64,000 bases of DNA from assembly GCA_028023455.1 (NCBI GenBank), contig JAQFVV010000013.1, positions 9,888,411-9,952,410 of the forward strand, read 5' to 3'. Source of the stretch: Epiperipatus broadwayi. Its lineage: Eukaryota > Onychophora > Udeonychophora > Euonychophora > Peripatidae. The position numbers were made by a program, and so were the translations under genes. The notes under the pieces are model-generated. The model was not told where the DNA came from. It made no database searches and saw only the letters and a program-made list of their open reading frames with translations. Positions 48,237 to 59,431 of the stretch are shown one piece after another. The stretch's first letter is position 1. Each line of letters begins with the position of its first letter.

Positions 48237-49924
48237 GTTACCGGTAATGTTACCATAAATTCACATAAAAATCTCTTTGTAATTTACAAATACACTCTAG
48301 AGTTATGTTTTTCTACATATGTGTTCTTTTTTAAATCTACGTATTCATATCTTGTAAAATGGTATTTCATTAATTGCTTTCTTTTTTTTTTATATCGTAA
48401 TGGGTGGGGTTATTATATATATAATGGCGGTGATAGCTTTTATAAATTTAATTGAAAATTACTTCGTTTAACTTTCTGCCATTATACTCCAGTAATTAAG
48501 TTATTTATTTTATATATATATTTGGAAAGAAAAGGAAGCAAATCATAGAAGGTGCAAAACTCTATTTTTAAAATCAAGATTTAATTTCTAAATATTCTAT
48601 TAGAAAACTTTCAAGATTTTAATTTGATTTTTTTTGTTTATATATAAAAGAAAGATCCTTATCAAATGCCTTTATATTTTCGTCAATGAAGGGTTACAAA
48701 TTTAAAGTTATATTTTAAAGAAAGTGAAATAAAACATTCGCATTTATATTTTAGTAATAAGAGAGAGTACATTTTGACAATATGTACATGTATTAAAAAT
48801 TATTAAATCACATTGGCTCTGTGATGGGTCGGGTAAAATTGAACTAAATCAATAAAAATATCCACCCATGTGTTTTTTTTAGTAATTCAAATTTTATAAA
48901 GGTGAAGTTACTATTCTTCTGAGGATTTTTCAGTGGTAGTTAAGCTTTCTTTAATATATATATATATTTTGCAGAGGGTTTCTTTTTAAATTTAAAAGTT
49001 GTTGACCATATTTATATAGTATCATGCCTCGGGTGATCTACTGGGCCGCTCAGCATAAATTACAGTGCTTCTTTTTGCCAAGTTCACTTAGGTTAACATA
49101 CCTACATTTGGATCTACTTAAAATAAATAAAATGTTCTGGATCTCACTTTGATCTCAGTCCCTTCAATGTACATAACTGGACATAAGCAATAAAACTCCG
49201 ATCCTGAATCTGGGTCACATGTTTAGCAAATGGGTTCTATTTTTCTCTCTAACCTAGCTTAGAGATGGAGAGCTATCCGGTCTTGTGTTAACTTTTTGGT
49301 AACTGTTATGTCTCGAGTCTCACAGCCCACTATATGCTATCGCCTTTGTGCATGGTCTTGTATATTTATATTTATTAGGAAATCTCTCTTAAAATATCAT
49401 CAAAATGTTTCAATTACAGCTGGAAATTCCTGTTGGGGTCACTTTATCATTCTTCTTAAATCATAAGTAGGGCTATGATTCAAACTGGTCCAAAGTGTTT
49501 AGTTGAGTTTGACCACTTCTTTAATTCCATGTTCCCCATCTATAGAGTTAATGAATCATCTCTCTCTCTCTCTTGATTTCTTTTACATAACACTTCCATT
49601 GGCTGCAATATTTTAAAGAAGAAATTATAATGTAAAATTTTGTCTGTTCTTATCATTACGATCAATGGATCTTTCATATATGTTTATCTGGTTGCAGTAA
49701 AAATAGCCTGCAACACTATTAATAAAGCATTGTATGAATTCTTTTAATGTCAATAATGAAAATTTCTGTTATCTTTCATTCACTATAAATAAAACCACTT
49801 AATATTGTTTTCTTTTGTGACATACATATGTATATCTGATCACTATATATGTAAAAATTCCTTTTCGTGTTCTCTTCTCTCCCTGACCACCAGGCATACA
49901 TTAAGATTAAATTCTAGTGAGGTT
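48237..49924. other. Stretch without recognisable genes
   Basis: AT-rich sequence with a moderately GC-rich patch at about 49020-49450, a TC microsatellite at 49560-49574 and TA runs. No open frame or RNA gene is supported. Confidence 0.4.
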
Positions 49925-49984
49925 TGGGGAGTAAGTCGCTTAGTAGCAATCTAGAGGAGTAGGTGAGGTTCGAACCCCCTCTAC
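49925..49984 (+). promoter_or_regulatory. tRNA-like internal Pol III promoter boxes
   Basis: TCGCTTAGTAG (about 49937-49947) resembles an A box, and GAGGTTCGAACCCC (about 49964-49977) contains a perfect B box core GGTTCGAA. The spacing is tRNA-like. The block ends 5 bases before the first hammerhead-family unit. It is probably the head of a tRNA-derived SINE or a promoter captured by the unit; no complete tRNA cloverleaf can be drawn. Confidence 0.5.
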
Positions 49985-50470
49985 GGTACACATAAGAGGA
50001 GGTGGTCATGTGAAGTTTATTGGCTTAAAACCAATCCTGCCTAATAGGATAGTGGTGGCTATGGTTATTAAAGAACTAAAGAAACCAAAATGTATGGCTA
50101 CTGAACTGGGTTCAGACCCATATGACTATATAAGCTAATGGGCTTGAATTGAAAACCTTAAGGTGTTTTCAGTTTACGACTCATAGTTTTGTAGTTAAAT
50201 GGAGATAAAAGGTGGATGCTGGAGGGTTGCATTAGATCCTAAGATCAAGATGCAGTGCTCTCAGATCCAAGGCTCCTCACTGATGAAGGCCATAAGCCAG
50301 AAACTAGTCTGGGGATTTGGATGAGTAGGCACTAGATGGGGATTTTATGCACAAGCCTTCTGGCATCCATTGATTACTCTAGCTTGTGGTGTGTGGCAAT
50401 ATATATAGTGAGTTTTGCCTGTTTTAACAACAGTTATACACAAACATAAGAGGTGGAGGTCATGTGATGT
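49985..50470 (+). repeat. Retrozyme-like 454-bp hammerhead repeat unit
   Basis: GTCATGTG at 50005-50012 recurs at 50459-50466, so one 454-bp unit is complete and a second had begun when the LTR element inserted at 50471. The few bases after the LTR element (57613-57630, ATGTTTATTGGCTTAAAAC) continue the second unit, which is then truncated. There is no coding frame. Internal blocks are CCTGCCTAATAGGATAGTGG, CTATATAAGCTAATGGGC, the hammerhead at 50263-50323, and TTGCCTGTTTTAACAACAG near the end. Tandem units of a few hundred bases with a type I hammerhead and no protein match the class called retrozymes. The family name here is my inference. Confidence 0.78.
50263..50323 (+). ncRNA. Type I hammerhead ribozyme, minimal stem III (best copy)
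   Basis: Base-by-base fold: outer stem I 50265-50270/50317-50322 (ATCCAA/TTGGAT, 6 bp); internal loop GGC against T; inner stem I 50274-50279/50310-50315 (TCCTCA/TGGGGA, 6 bp with one G-U). Conserved box CTGATGA is at 50280-50286. Stem II GGC/GCC (50288-50290/50296-50298) has loop CATAA and an A-A mismatch at its base. GAAA is at 50300-50303. Stem III is only A-U and C-G with a UA loop. The GTC triplet at 50307-50309 predicts cleavage after 50309. All core nucleotides needed for catalysis are present. The tiny stem III suggests activity mainly as a tandem dimer, as known for related ribozymes in Penelope-like elements and retrozymes. Confidence 0.82.
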
Positions 50471-53002
50471 TGAAACAGTAAGATTCGTATTCGAATCTTA
50501 AGTTTCACCTTTTTCTGTCATCTCTCACTGACCGGTCTATCCTGCCCAAATTTAAACTTTTTGGTATCGAATTGTGTGTGTAGCAATATTAAAAATGTAT
50601 AAATATATGTAGAATTCAGCATAAACATGCACACATTTCGATCTCAAATTAAAGGCAATAAATAGGGATAAAATAATATAATTTAGATTTCTTTTAGTTA
50701 TATAATTTTGTATAATTTTAATCATTTATTTTGGATTATAAAGTTCGTATTTATTGCTTTGTTTAAATTTCGTTTAATAATAATTCTAAAAAAATCTGAT
50801 GTAATATTTAATTAAAAGTTAAAATAATCTTATGTTCCCTTTTTGTCTTTGAAATTTAAAAGCATCGGTCAGTGATAGATAATAGATTAATTAAAGAAAA
50901 ATTCCCCAAAATGTAATTAGTAAATGTAAAATGTAAACAATAGAATGGCAGCTTTCTTTATAATTAAAACCAACAAAATGCATTGATTATCCTCAGGGCA
51001 GATTAAGTAGAACCTAAAAATACCTTAACAAAAATGTGAGAGATCAAGATAAGAAAAGAGGCCATCTTAGACTTGCTGGAGACATTCACTTAAACTTTAG
51101 CTTTGCTCTCGATCACTGAGAGTCTCCAAAATATAAAAATAAATTGTTCCTGCCAAGGTATGACTGAGTAAAAGCACCTAGATTATTCTCCATCGGGAGA
51201 TGGCCTATCGGATGCCGAACTTTCCATTGCCCATCATAAATTCACCATGAAGATCTGCTGCCTGAAATAAATGAGAAAGCTGCTGCTGCTGATAAAATAA
51301 ATGAAATGCCTAAAATACAAGAAAGAACTGCTAATCACGAACCTTTTGCTACTAAACTAATGGAATCAGAAAACTTCTTATAAAACAGGTACCTGTCTGC
51401 ATTCAAACTCTAGAGTACTCTAATAATATGCTATAGCTCTTCTTTATACTACTTATCTAAATTATAAAATGTAAAAACTACCATATGTATAACTAAAACT
51501 GAATAATTAACTTAATGTGTAAATTTCTCTAATAATCTAGCTTCTAGCTTACCTCATTCTATCTTTCTTGGGTGCGTATTTCTAAAATCTACATTTTATC
51601 TATATTTATTATTTAATTATTGCATGCTCATAATTGTCTCTATTTTCAAAATTTAAATCTATGATCGCTTGAAACAGTGAATGCGTGTCAAATTTTCATT
51701 AATATTTACTTTCATAAATAACTTAACGTTCATATAAATCGACACGCAATCAATGCATCATTTATTGTAATGCAGGGTCTACTACTTCGCAAATGGCTGG
51801 CATATTAGTTGTAATAATTCCCAGTTTATATATGTTTTGTATTTATTAAATCTTAATGAATAATTCCATCAAATTACATTTCTTTGAGAGTCGCCAACAT
51901 TCTTTAGTAAATGTTGATAATGTAGGGCTGAATTAGAAATCTATTTAAATCTTATCATAATCGTTTATACATTATACATGTGTTACATTTTAGAGATGCA
52001 ATGACCTTTCCGCCATGAAATTTCCAGATTCTTCAGGGTTGAAATTAACCCCAGTCGTCCTACACAAGCAGACATAATGGGTGCTCCCGTATGACTTGAC
52101 AACGTCACGCAGCCAGCCGGCAAACTGCGACATGGACCGCTTGTCCCTGGTTATGCTTATGTGACACCTTACTTCATCAGGCCGATGGTAGAGACCATCC
52201 TGACATTCTTATAAACTCATTCACGGCATTGCAGTTTCAATATACTGCCATTCCATATCACCTTTCTAAAGCATACCACGTGTTCCTGTCTTAATTTTAT
52301 TATTGTATATATCTCTCCGCCTCTGTATTATCTTCATAATTCACTCTCAAATAAATGTTTGCCCTTAGTTATAAATAAATATTTTAATTAAATAAATATA
52401 TGTCAGCCACTACTCTTATAACCCTTACTTTAGAATCTTGCATTGCAAAGGTATAAATCCCTCCAGGCATGCATTAGAAATACTTACTCGAGTATATTAG
52501 GTAGCTAGATTATGCCTTCAAATAAATGAATTCCTTTTGTAAACAAATAAATAAATGTATTCTTTAAAATATAATCATGTCGCAAATCCCGCTACTGAAG
52601 CTTTTAATCCATAAAATATTATTAGTAAATGATCTTATTAAAATGTGTTAATAAATAATTTTAAACTATACGTCTGCAGTTACGTTTCATTTATTCGATA
52701 CCCATTCTATATAATATTTCCTCGATTATGTAAATATGAATGTTTAATTAATATTAGTTTGATTATTGGCTAACTCAAAAATAAAATCATGAATCTCTTG
52801 CATATCCCTGACCACTGTGCCTAAAGAAATATTTACTAATGTCGCATCAGATGCATTGTTTCGTGGATTGTATTGTGGAACCGATAAACTATGTTTGTAC
52901 TCCGTACCACAGGTGGCTTTGCTACCTCGATGGTGCTGCTGTTCTGTGTGGTGGTCAAATTCTGCACTATGTTTACAAGTTACATGTTTTCTGACTGTTA
53001 CA
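50471..53002 (+). repeat. 5' LTR, 2532 bp
   Basis: Collinear with 55101-57612. It differs from the 3' LTR by scattered substitutions and small indels, for example a 9-bp CTTCTAGCT-type difference near 51540 and a 14-bp insertion near 52825. The leader after it has GGTGCTTTCC about 25 bases downstream, which may be the primer-binding site, but I cannot match a tRNA. Confidence 0.92.
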
Positions 53003-53670
53003 TAGTAGAATCTTTTTTTAGCGTTTGGTGCTTTCCAACGTGGAGCTTTCGATACAAAAAACCCATATATACCCTGAGCAAAATATAACGCATATAAATT
53101 TCTTTTAGCATTCGTTACTCAAGTTAGCTAATTATTCTATATATATATGATTTTGTTTTGATAAAAATAATGAAAAAAAAATAAATCGAGTGAAATAATG
53201 TGGGTCGAGTAAATGAAAGGACAGCAGGCGTAATAACAAATTTAAGGAAAGCAGGGATGTGTGTGTAATTTAAGAAGGAACGAAAACACTTGGATCTAAT
53301 GAAATATTTTATATATATATATGTCAAAAAAAAGAAAGTAATCAGTCGCTAAATGAGAAAGCAAGTAGCATTGAATTTTTTTTATTAAAGCACCGTTATA
53401 TATATAGCATAGACAGCAGAAGCTTGTTATATATGTTAACAGTAAATATTTTGTTAAAGTACAAATATACATATCATAGACAGCAGTGGTTTATTATACG
53501 TGTTACCAGTAGTTCGCTATAATATATATGTTAAATATGTTAAATGCAGCAATATAGGGATAGGGCAATGTAGAGTAGGTGAGGGCAGCGAAAGAGTGTT
53601 ATAGGGCCAATATACTTCTGAGGAGTAGTCAAATGGTAGTAGTATAAAATAAATAAATCATATTAAGAAA
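53003..53670 (+). other. Leader of the LTR element
   Basis: Non-coding, with a diverged tandem duplication of about 70 bp (53409-53550, each copy starting CATAGACAGCAG). It ends at the ATG of the gag-like fragment. Confidence 0.6.
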
Positions 53671-54150
53671 ATGGAATCAGAAAATATTGATATAGAGCAA
53701 GTAGATTTATCTGAAGCTTTGGAGTTGACACCCGAGTGAAGGGAAGCTCCGCAACAATACAGAGGATCAATGGACTTTAATTTCAAGTTCATTGAGGAAA
53801 TACTCAGACAGAATATGCTAGAAATTAAGAAAATGTATGAGGAGGAAATGAGAAAAAGAAAAGAGGAAGAATCAAAACAGAGTTAAGAAGAAGAAAAGAT
53901 AAGAGTTAGAGAATATCAGGAATTTAAAGACATTATATGGAGAGAGTTAGAAGCCATAAAGGAACATTTTGGAATATCCCCAGTTAGTAAAAAGGAAGAA
54001 GAGATTAAAGATATGGAAAAGGAAAGGAAGTCAGAGAGATCAGATGAACCGATGATAGTAGAAGGGCAAGCAGGTAGTGTAGTAAATATGAAAAAGTGTG
54101 ATGAGCAAAGAAACCTCATTCCAGCTGATGAAGGCCCACAAGAACCGGAG
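53671..54150 (+). pseudogene. Gag-like N-terminal fragment
   Basis: The reading starts MESENIDIEQVDLSEALE at 53671 in a good ATG context and continues, past stops near 53737 and 53884, as a highly charged Glu/Lys/Arg-rich helix (EEMRKRKEEE, KEEEIKDMEKERKSER). This is probably a coiled coil. Charged coiled-coil starts of this type occur in gag polyproteins of some Gypsy groups. No capsid or zinc knuckle is present because the element is deleted from about 54150. The assignment rests mainly on position between the leader and integrase. Confidence 0.55.
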
Positions 54151-54189
54151 AAGGAAGTCAGCATTAAAGAAGAGACGAACGAAGATGGA

Positions 54190-54586
54190 CACTGGCATGA
54201 CACCAACACATTTGCATTTTATTAAAGCGGACTCATTACTGATCAAGACGCCATTACCCATGGATGAACGTGAAATCAATATTGAAACTGACAGATGCAA
54301 GGTACACTGCCGCCTTATAGAAAGGGCAGAACGGAAATTACGAGCAGATCAGAGAAGCCAACATTTCCAGGTCGGGAACTATGTTTGGGTATGGAACTCT
54401 CAACAAAGTAACCGAGATAAAAGAGTATATAAAAAGTTCTTTCCTTTGTACCGGGGACCCTTTATAATTGATCGCACATGTGGCCCAAATGCATATTTAT
54501 TAAAAGATGGAGATACCATAAAAGGGACATACAATGCCCGTAATCTCAAACCATGTAGGTCTTATCCACCTGACCCGGGGTTGTAA
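54190..54586 (+). pseudogene. Integrase C-terminal fragment of the LTR element
   Basis: The frame 54098-54586 is open and enters integrase at TGMTPTHLHF, a block just after the catalytic core in Gypsy integrases. The linker helix ERAERKLRADQR follows, then the chromatin-facing C-terminal domain QVGNYVWVWN, and KKFFPLYRGPFIID, the GPY/F module with Gly-Pro-Phe kept. GPNAYLL and YNARNLKPC close it before the stop. The catalytic DDE core is deleted. The upstream part of the frame (54098-54189) overlaps the gag-like fragment in another frame and is an artefact of the deletion join. Confidence 0.85.
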
Positions 54587-54784
54587 AAATATTAGACTCT
54601 TAGGACGGTTATTAAACGTATATGAAAATATTAAAATGAACTTGATATAATGAACTTGGTTGAATGGAATGTACTTTAGTCAAATAGGGTTTTAGATAGA
54701 AATTTTGTTATATATATTATTGTTTTAATTACTATTACTCTCAAAATTCTTTTTTTATATTATACTAACTAATCCTATTCTAAG

Positions 54785-54846
<62 letters not shown>

Positions 54847-55083
54847 TCAGTTTAACTAATTATTACTATGATTTTAACCAGACATGGCCAAATTAGGCCA
54901 TTTTAATTAAACTATAAATTCTAGATCTGGGTATATAAATTGTTTGTTGCTTCATGTAATCTCTGCTTTCTATATTTCAATATATCTGTAAAAACAATAA
55001 TAATGTTTTCGTATTTAAATTATGTAATGTAAAAATTTTTTTTCTCTCTTTCTTGCCACCTTTTGTCCTTCCTTAATTGTTCA
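54587..55083 (+). other. 3' non-coding part of the LTR element, with a TA microsatellite
   Basis: AT-rich, including a pure TA run of about 52 bp at 54790-54842. No coding signal. Confidence 0.7.
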
Positions 55084-55100
55084 CGGGAAGTAAAGGGAAA
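55084..55100 (+). other. Polypurine tract
   Basis: GGGAAGTAAAGGGAAA directly abuts the 3' LTR. It is the expected primer for plus-strand synthesis and fixes the element orientation as +. Confidence 0.85.
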
Positions 55101-57612
55101 TGAAACAGTAAGATTTGTATTCGAATCTTAAGTTTCACCTTTTTCTGTCGTCTCTCACTGACCGGTCTACCCTGCCCAAATTTAAACTTTTTGGTATCGA
55201 ATTATGTGTGTAGCAATATTAAAAATGTATAAATATATGTAGAATTCAGCATAAACATGCACACATTTCGATCTCAAATTAAAGGCAATAAATAGGGATA
55301 AAATAATATAATTTAGATTTCTTTTAGTTATATAATTTTGTATAATTTTAATCATTTATTTTGGATTATAAAGTTCGTATTTATTGCTTTGTTTAAATAT
55401 CGTTTAATAATAATTCTAAAAAAATCTGATGTAATATTTAATTAAAAGTTAAAATAATCTTATGTTCCCTTTTTGTCTTTGAAATTTAAAAGCATCGGTC
55501 AGTGATAGATAATAGATTAATTAAAGAAAAATTCCCCAAAATGTAATTAGTAAATGTAAAATGTAAACAATAGAATGGCAGCTTTCTTTATAATTAAAAC
55601 CAACAAAAGGCATTGATTTTCCTCAGGGCAGATTAAGTAGAACCTAAAAATACCTTAACAAAAATGTGAGAGATCAAGATAAGAAAAGAGGCCATTTTAG
55701 ACTTGCTGGAGACATTCACTTAAACTTTAGCTTTGCTCTCGATCACTGAGAGTTTCCAAAATATAAAAATAAATTGTTCCTGCCAAGGTATGACCGAGTA
55801 AAAGCACCTAGATTATTCTCCATCGGGAGATGGCCTATCGGATGCCAAACTTTCCATTGCTCATCATAAATTCACCAGGAAGATCTGCTGTCTGAAATAA
55901 ATGAGAAAGCTGCTGCTGCTGCTGATAAAATAAATGAAATGCCTAAATACAAGAAAGAACTGCTAATCACGAACCTTTTGCTACTAAACTAATGGAATCA
56001 GAAAACTTCTTATAAAACAGGTACCTGTCTGCGTTCAAACTCTAGAGTACTCTAATAATATGCTATAGCTATTCTTCATACTACTTATCTAAATTATAAA
56101 ATGTAAAAACTACCATATGTATAACTAAAACTGAATAATTTACTTAATGTGTAAATTTCTCTAATAATCTAGCTTACCTCAGTCTATCTTTCTTGGGTGC
56201 GTATTTCTAAAATCTACATTTTATCTATATTTATTATTTAATTATTGCATGCTCATAATTGTCTCTATTTTCAAAGTTTAAATCTATGATCGCTTGAAAC
56301 AGTGAATGCGTGTCAAATTTTCATTAATATTTACTTTCATAAATAACTTAACTTTCATATAAATCGACACGCATTCAATGCATCATTTATTGTAATGCAG
56401 GGTCTACTACTTCGCAAATGGCTGGCATATTAGTTGTAATCATTCCCAGTTTAGAGATGTTTTGTATTTATTAAATCTTAATGAATAATTCCATCAAATT
56501 ACATTTCTTTGAGAGTCGCCAACATTCTTTAGTAAATGTTGATAATGTAGGGCTGAGTTAGAAATCTATTTAAATCTTATCATAATTGTTTATACATTAT
56601 ACATGTGTTACATTTTAGAGACGCAATGACCTTTCCGCCATGAAATTTCCAGATTCTTCAGGGTTGAAATTAAGCCCAGTCATCCTACACAAGTGGACAT
56701 AATGGGTGCTCCCGTAGGACTTGACAACATCACGCAGCCAGCCAGCAAACTGCGACACAGACCACTTGTCCCTGGTTATGCTTATGTGACACCTTACTTC
56801 GTCGGGCCGATGGCAGAAACCAGCCCGACATTCTTATAAACTCATTCACGGCATTGCAGTTTCGATATACTGCCATTCCATATCACCTTTCTAAAGCGTA
56901 CCAAATGTTCCTGTCTTAATTTTATTATTCTATATATCACTCTGCCTTTGTATTATCTTCATAATTCACTCTCAAATAAATGTTTGCCCTTAATTATAAA
57001 TAAATATTTTAATTAAATAAATATATGTCTGCTGCTACTCTTATAACCCTTACTTTAGACTCTTGCATTGCAAAGGTATAAATCCCTCCCAGCATGCATT
57101 AGAAATACTTACTCGAGAATTTTAGGTAGCTAGATTACGCCTTCAAATAAATGAATTCCTTTTGTAAACAAATAAATAAATGTATTCTTTAAAATATAAT
57201 CATGTCGCAAATCCCACTACTGAAGCTTTTAATCCATAAAATATTATTAGTAAATGATCTTATTAAAATGTGTTAATAAATAATTTTAAACTATACGTCT
57301 GCAGTTATGTTACATTTATTCGATACCCATTCTATATAATATTTCCTCGATTATGTAAATATGAATGTTTAATTAATATTAGTTTAATTATTGGCTAACT
57401 CGAAAATAAAATCATGAATCTCTTGCATATCCCTGACCACCGTGCCTAATGTCGCATCAGATGCGTTGTTTCGTGGATTGTATTGTGGAACCGATAAACT
57501 ATGTTCGAACTCCGTACCACGGGTGGCTTCGCTACCTTGATGGTGCTGCTGTTCTGTGTGGTGGTCGAATTCTGCACTATGTTTACGAGTCACACATTTT
57601 CTGACTGTTACA
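55101..57612 (+). repeat. 3' LTR, 2512 bp
   Basis: Partner of 50471-53002. Its last 230 bp carry, on the minus strand, a 69-codon open frame (57384-57593) rich in His, Gln, Glu and Asn. The 5' LTR copy of that frame is interrupted by a small insertion. The LTR also has a relatively CpG-rich patch (about 56700-56850). Confidence 0.92.
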
Positions 57613-57616
57613 ATGT

Positions 57617-58739
57617 TTATTGGCTTAAAACATTAAAGAAAAACTTCATCAATTATACTACAAGTTTAACAATAAAATATTAATTGGTAGAAAATTGATA
57701 ATCAATAGATACTTTAATTAATAAAAATTGTTAATTCTGATGTTGACCAGTGAGATTTGTCCAAAACATAGTGGGTTGTATGAAAGTCTGAGTTCGGATT
57801 CCACATATATTACATATACAAATGGGGGTGTAAGCCTGTACAATGTATTAATTAATTGGTATTGTAAGACTAAATTTTTTCATTCAAAGAAAAACCAAAA
57901 AGCCTGCAGAAGTTTATATTTTATGATTATATAATGGAATGTACTTATGCTTTAAGTTCTCTATCCAAAGAGAGGTAAAAATGATAAGATATAGAATATT
58001 AAATTAAAGGCAATACTAATACTATATGTTCAAAGTAAATATTAAAAATAATAAATACAATTGTAATGCATTAAAGTTATATTTACAAGGTAATACAGTA
58101 TTTTGCCATCAGCAGTAATCATCAGTGATAGTTTATCATTAATTGTCACTTCCAAAACATAATTAATTCATAATATTTTAATAGATTCAAAACAGAAAAT
58201 GATGTCGATTAGCAAGATACGATATACGTGTTAATACAAAACTAGAAATGAAAACAATTAAAAAAGACAGTAGTAATAGTTGAAATTCCCAACTTTCAGA
58301 AGTATTCCTATAAATTTAAATTAAAACTTTCAAATTGTTTTAAAATGGATACATTTTGAAAATGATTCAAACTTAACTAGGATCATTAGGAACACAACTG
58401 GTACAACCCTCCCCCCCCCCCAGCAATTCATCAATAAATTTTTAGTTGAGGCAAGACAATGTATGATAAAAAGAAAAAAATATGAAAATATTTTTAAATG
58501 ATCCATTAAGAAGAATTGAATATTTGTAGATTTGTAAAATATATGCACAAAAGAGTTAATAATAATATAAGAAAGTATACTGTGAATTGACTAAAAAAAA
58601 GCTTGGAAGTATTAGTTTCCACTATAAGAAAAAAAGTTGAATATGGGACATCATTATAAAATGTGCAGAAGAGTTCCATAATGATTTATATTGTAATAAG
58701 GAAAAAGAAAACAAACTAGTCACTACAATTACTATATCT
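57617..58739. other. Stretch without recognisable genes
   Basis: About 20 bp of hammerhead-family unit follow the LTR element, then AT-rich sequence. AGTTCGGATTCC at about 57788-57799 resembles a Pol III B box and could mark a decayed SINE. A C11 run lies at 58411-58421. Open frames on either strand have no recognisable domain. Confidence 0.4.
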
Positions 58740-58958
58740 TCTGAACTACCAAGCATTTTAAATAAAAAGTTGAGATATTTAATTAAATCTATGAAGAAGT
58801 GAAAAGTTGCAGGAATTCCAGAAATTGATGGAATTATTGCATATAACTTAAAAGAAGTAGGTGACAAAATAAAAAAAAAATGTTTGAAAAATTATAGTCA
58901 AAATGATAAAGATGAACCACATTGTTGAAAGAATGCAATAGTAATATTGGTGTTTAAG

Positions 58959-59059
58959 TCTTGCATTGGTGGTCGAGAGGTCAGTGCGACTGCCTTGCAC
59001 TAGCAGGCAGTTCCCGGGTTGCGGGTTCGCGTCCCAGCCGATGCTATGACACTTAAAAG
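58959..59059 (+). mobile_element. tRNA-derived SINE with exact 16-bp target duplication
   Basis: AATATTGGTGTTTAAG occurs at 58943-58958 and again at 59060-59075. The 101-bp insert looks like a type II (Leu/Ser-like) tRNA: acceptor GCATTGG/CCGATGC is fully paired, the D-arm is GTC/GAC, an ACTGCC/GGCAGT stem is in the anticodon position, and GGTTCGCGTCC is a B box. There is only a short tail (ACACTTAAAAG). The perfect duplication points to a fairly recent insertion. Expression by Pol III and mobilisation by a LINE would be expected for such elements. Confidence 0.88.
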
Positions 59060-59314
59060 AATATTGGTGTTTAAGAAAAGAAAGAAAGAAATTAGAAATT
59101 ACAGACCTCTCAGTTTTTCATTAATTCTATACAAAATCTTTATCAAGATAATTATAACTGAATTTTGGACTTAAATCAATGAAACGAACAAACTAAATTC
59201 AAAATTAGTTTTAGCAAAGAATTTAAAAATAGTTTTTGTAAAGGAAATCATATATAAAGTATTGAGAAAAGTTATATAATAAGGACCAATGAGTATGAAT
59301 ATATTATGCTTTAA

Positions 59315-59431
59315 TTTTTTTTTTTTTCCATATGTCATAGCATCGGCTGAGAGGCAAACCTGCAACAACCGTCTGCAACCAACAGCTTGCTTGCAAGGTG
59401 GCTGCACTGACCTCTTGGCTAACAATGCTTG
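59315..59431 (-). mobile_element. Second copy of the same SINE family, minus strand
   Basis: ATTATGCTTTAA at 59303-59314 and 59432-59443 is the duplication (12 bp). A T-run of 13 at 59315-59327 is the poly-A tail read on the + strand. The body shares AGAGGTCAGTGC and CAGCCGATGCTATGACA with the first copy, but the B box and anticodon region have diverged (GGTTTGCCTC), so it is older. Confidence 0.85.

Larger units (their letters stand above)
50471..57612 (+). mobile_element. Internally deleted Ty3/Gypsy-type LTR retrotransposon
   Basis: LTRs at 50471-53002 and 55101-57612 begin TGAAACAG and end CTGTTACA. The 4-bp duplication ATGT flanks the element (50467-50470 and 57613-57616). The insertion split a hammerhead-family tandem: the joined flanks read GTCATGTG-ATGT-TTATTGGC, matching the intact unit at 50005-50023 (GTCATGTG-AAGT-TTATTGGC). 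The interior is only 2.1 kb: leader, a gag-like fragment and the integrase C-terminus on the + strand. A polypurine tract is just ahead of the 3' LTR. Protease, RT, RNase H and most of integrase are deleted, so it would depend on an autonomous relative. The LTRs look about 97% identical by eye, a fairly young insertion. Confidence 0.92.

Noticed and set aside
54098-54189. Upstream part of the integrase open frame as a separate small protein
   Set aside because: It overlaps the gag-like frame and results from the deletion join.
58959-59059. Functional tRNA gene
   Set aside because: Target duplications prove retroposition, the anticodon loop is irregular, and a second copy with a poly-A tail exists.
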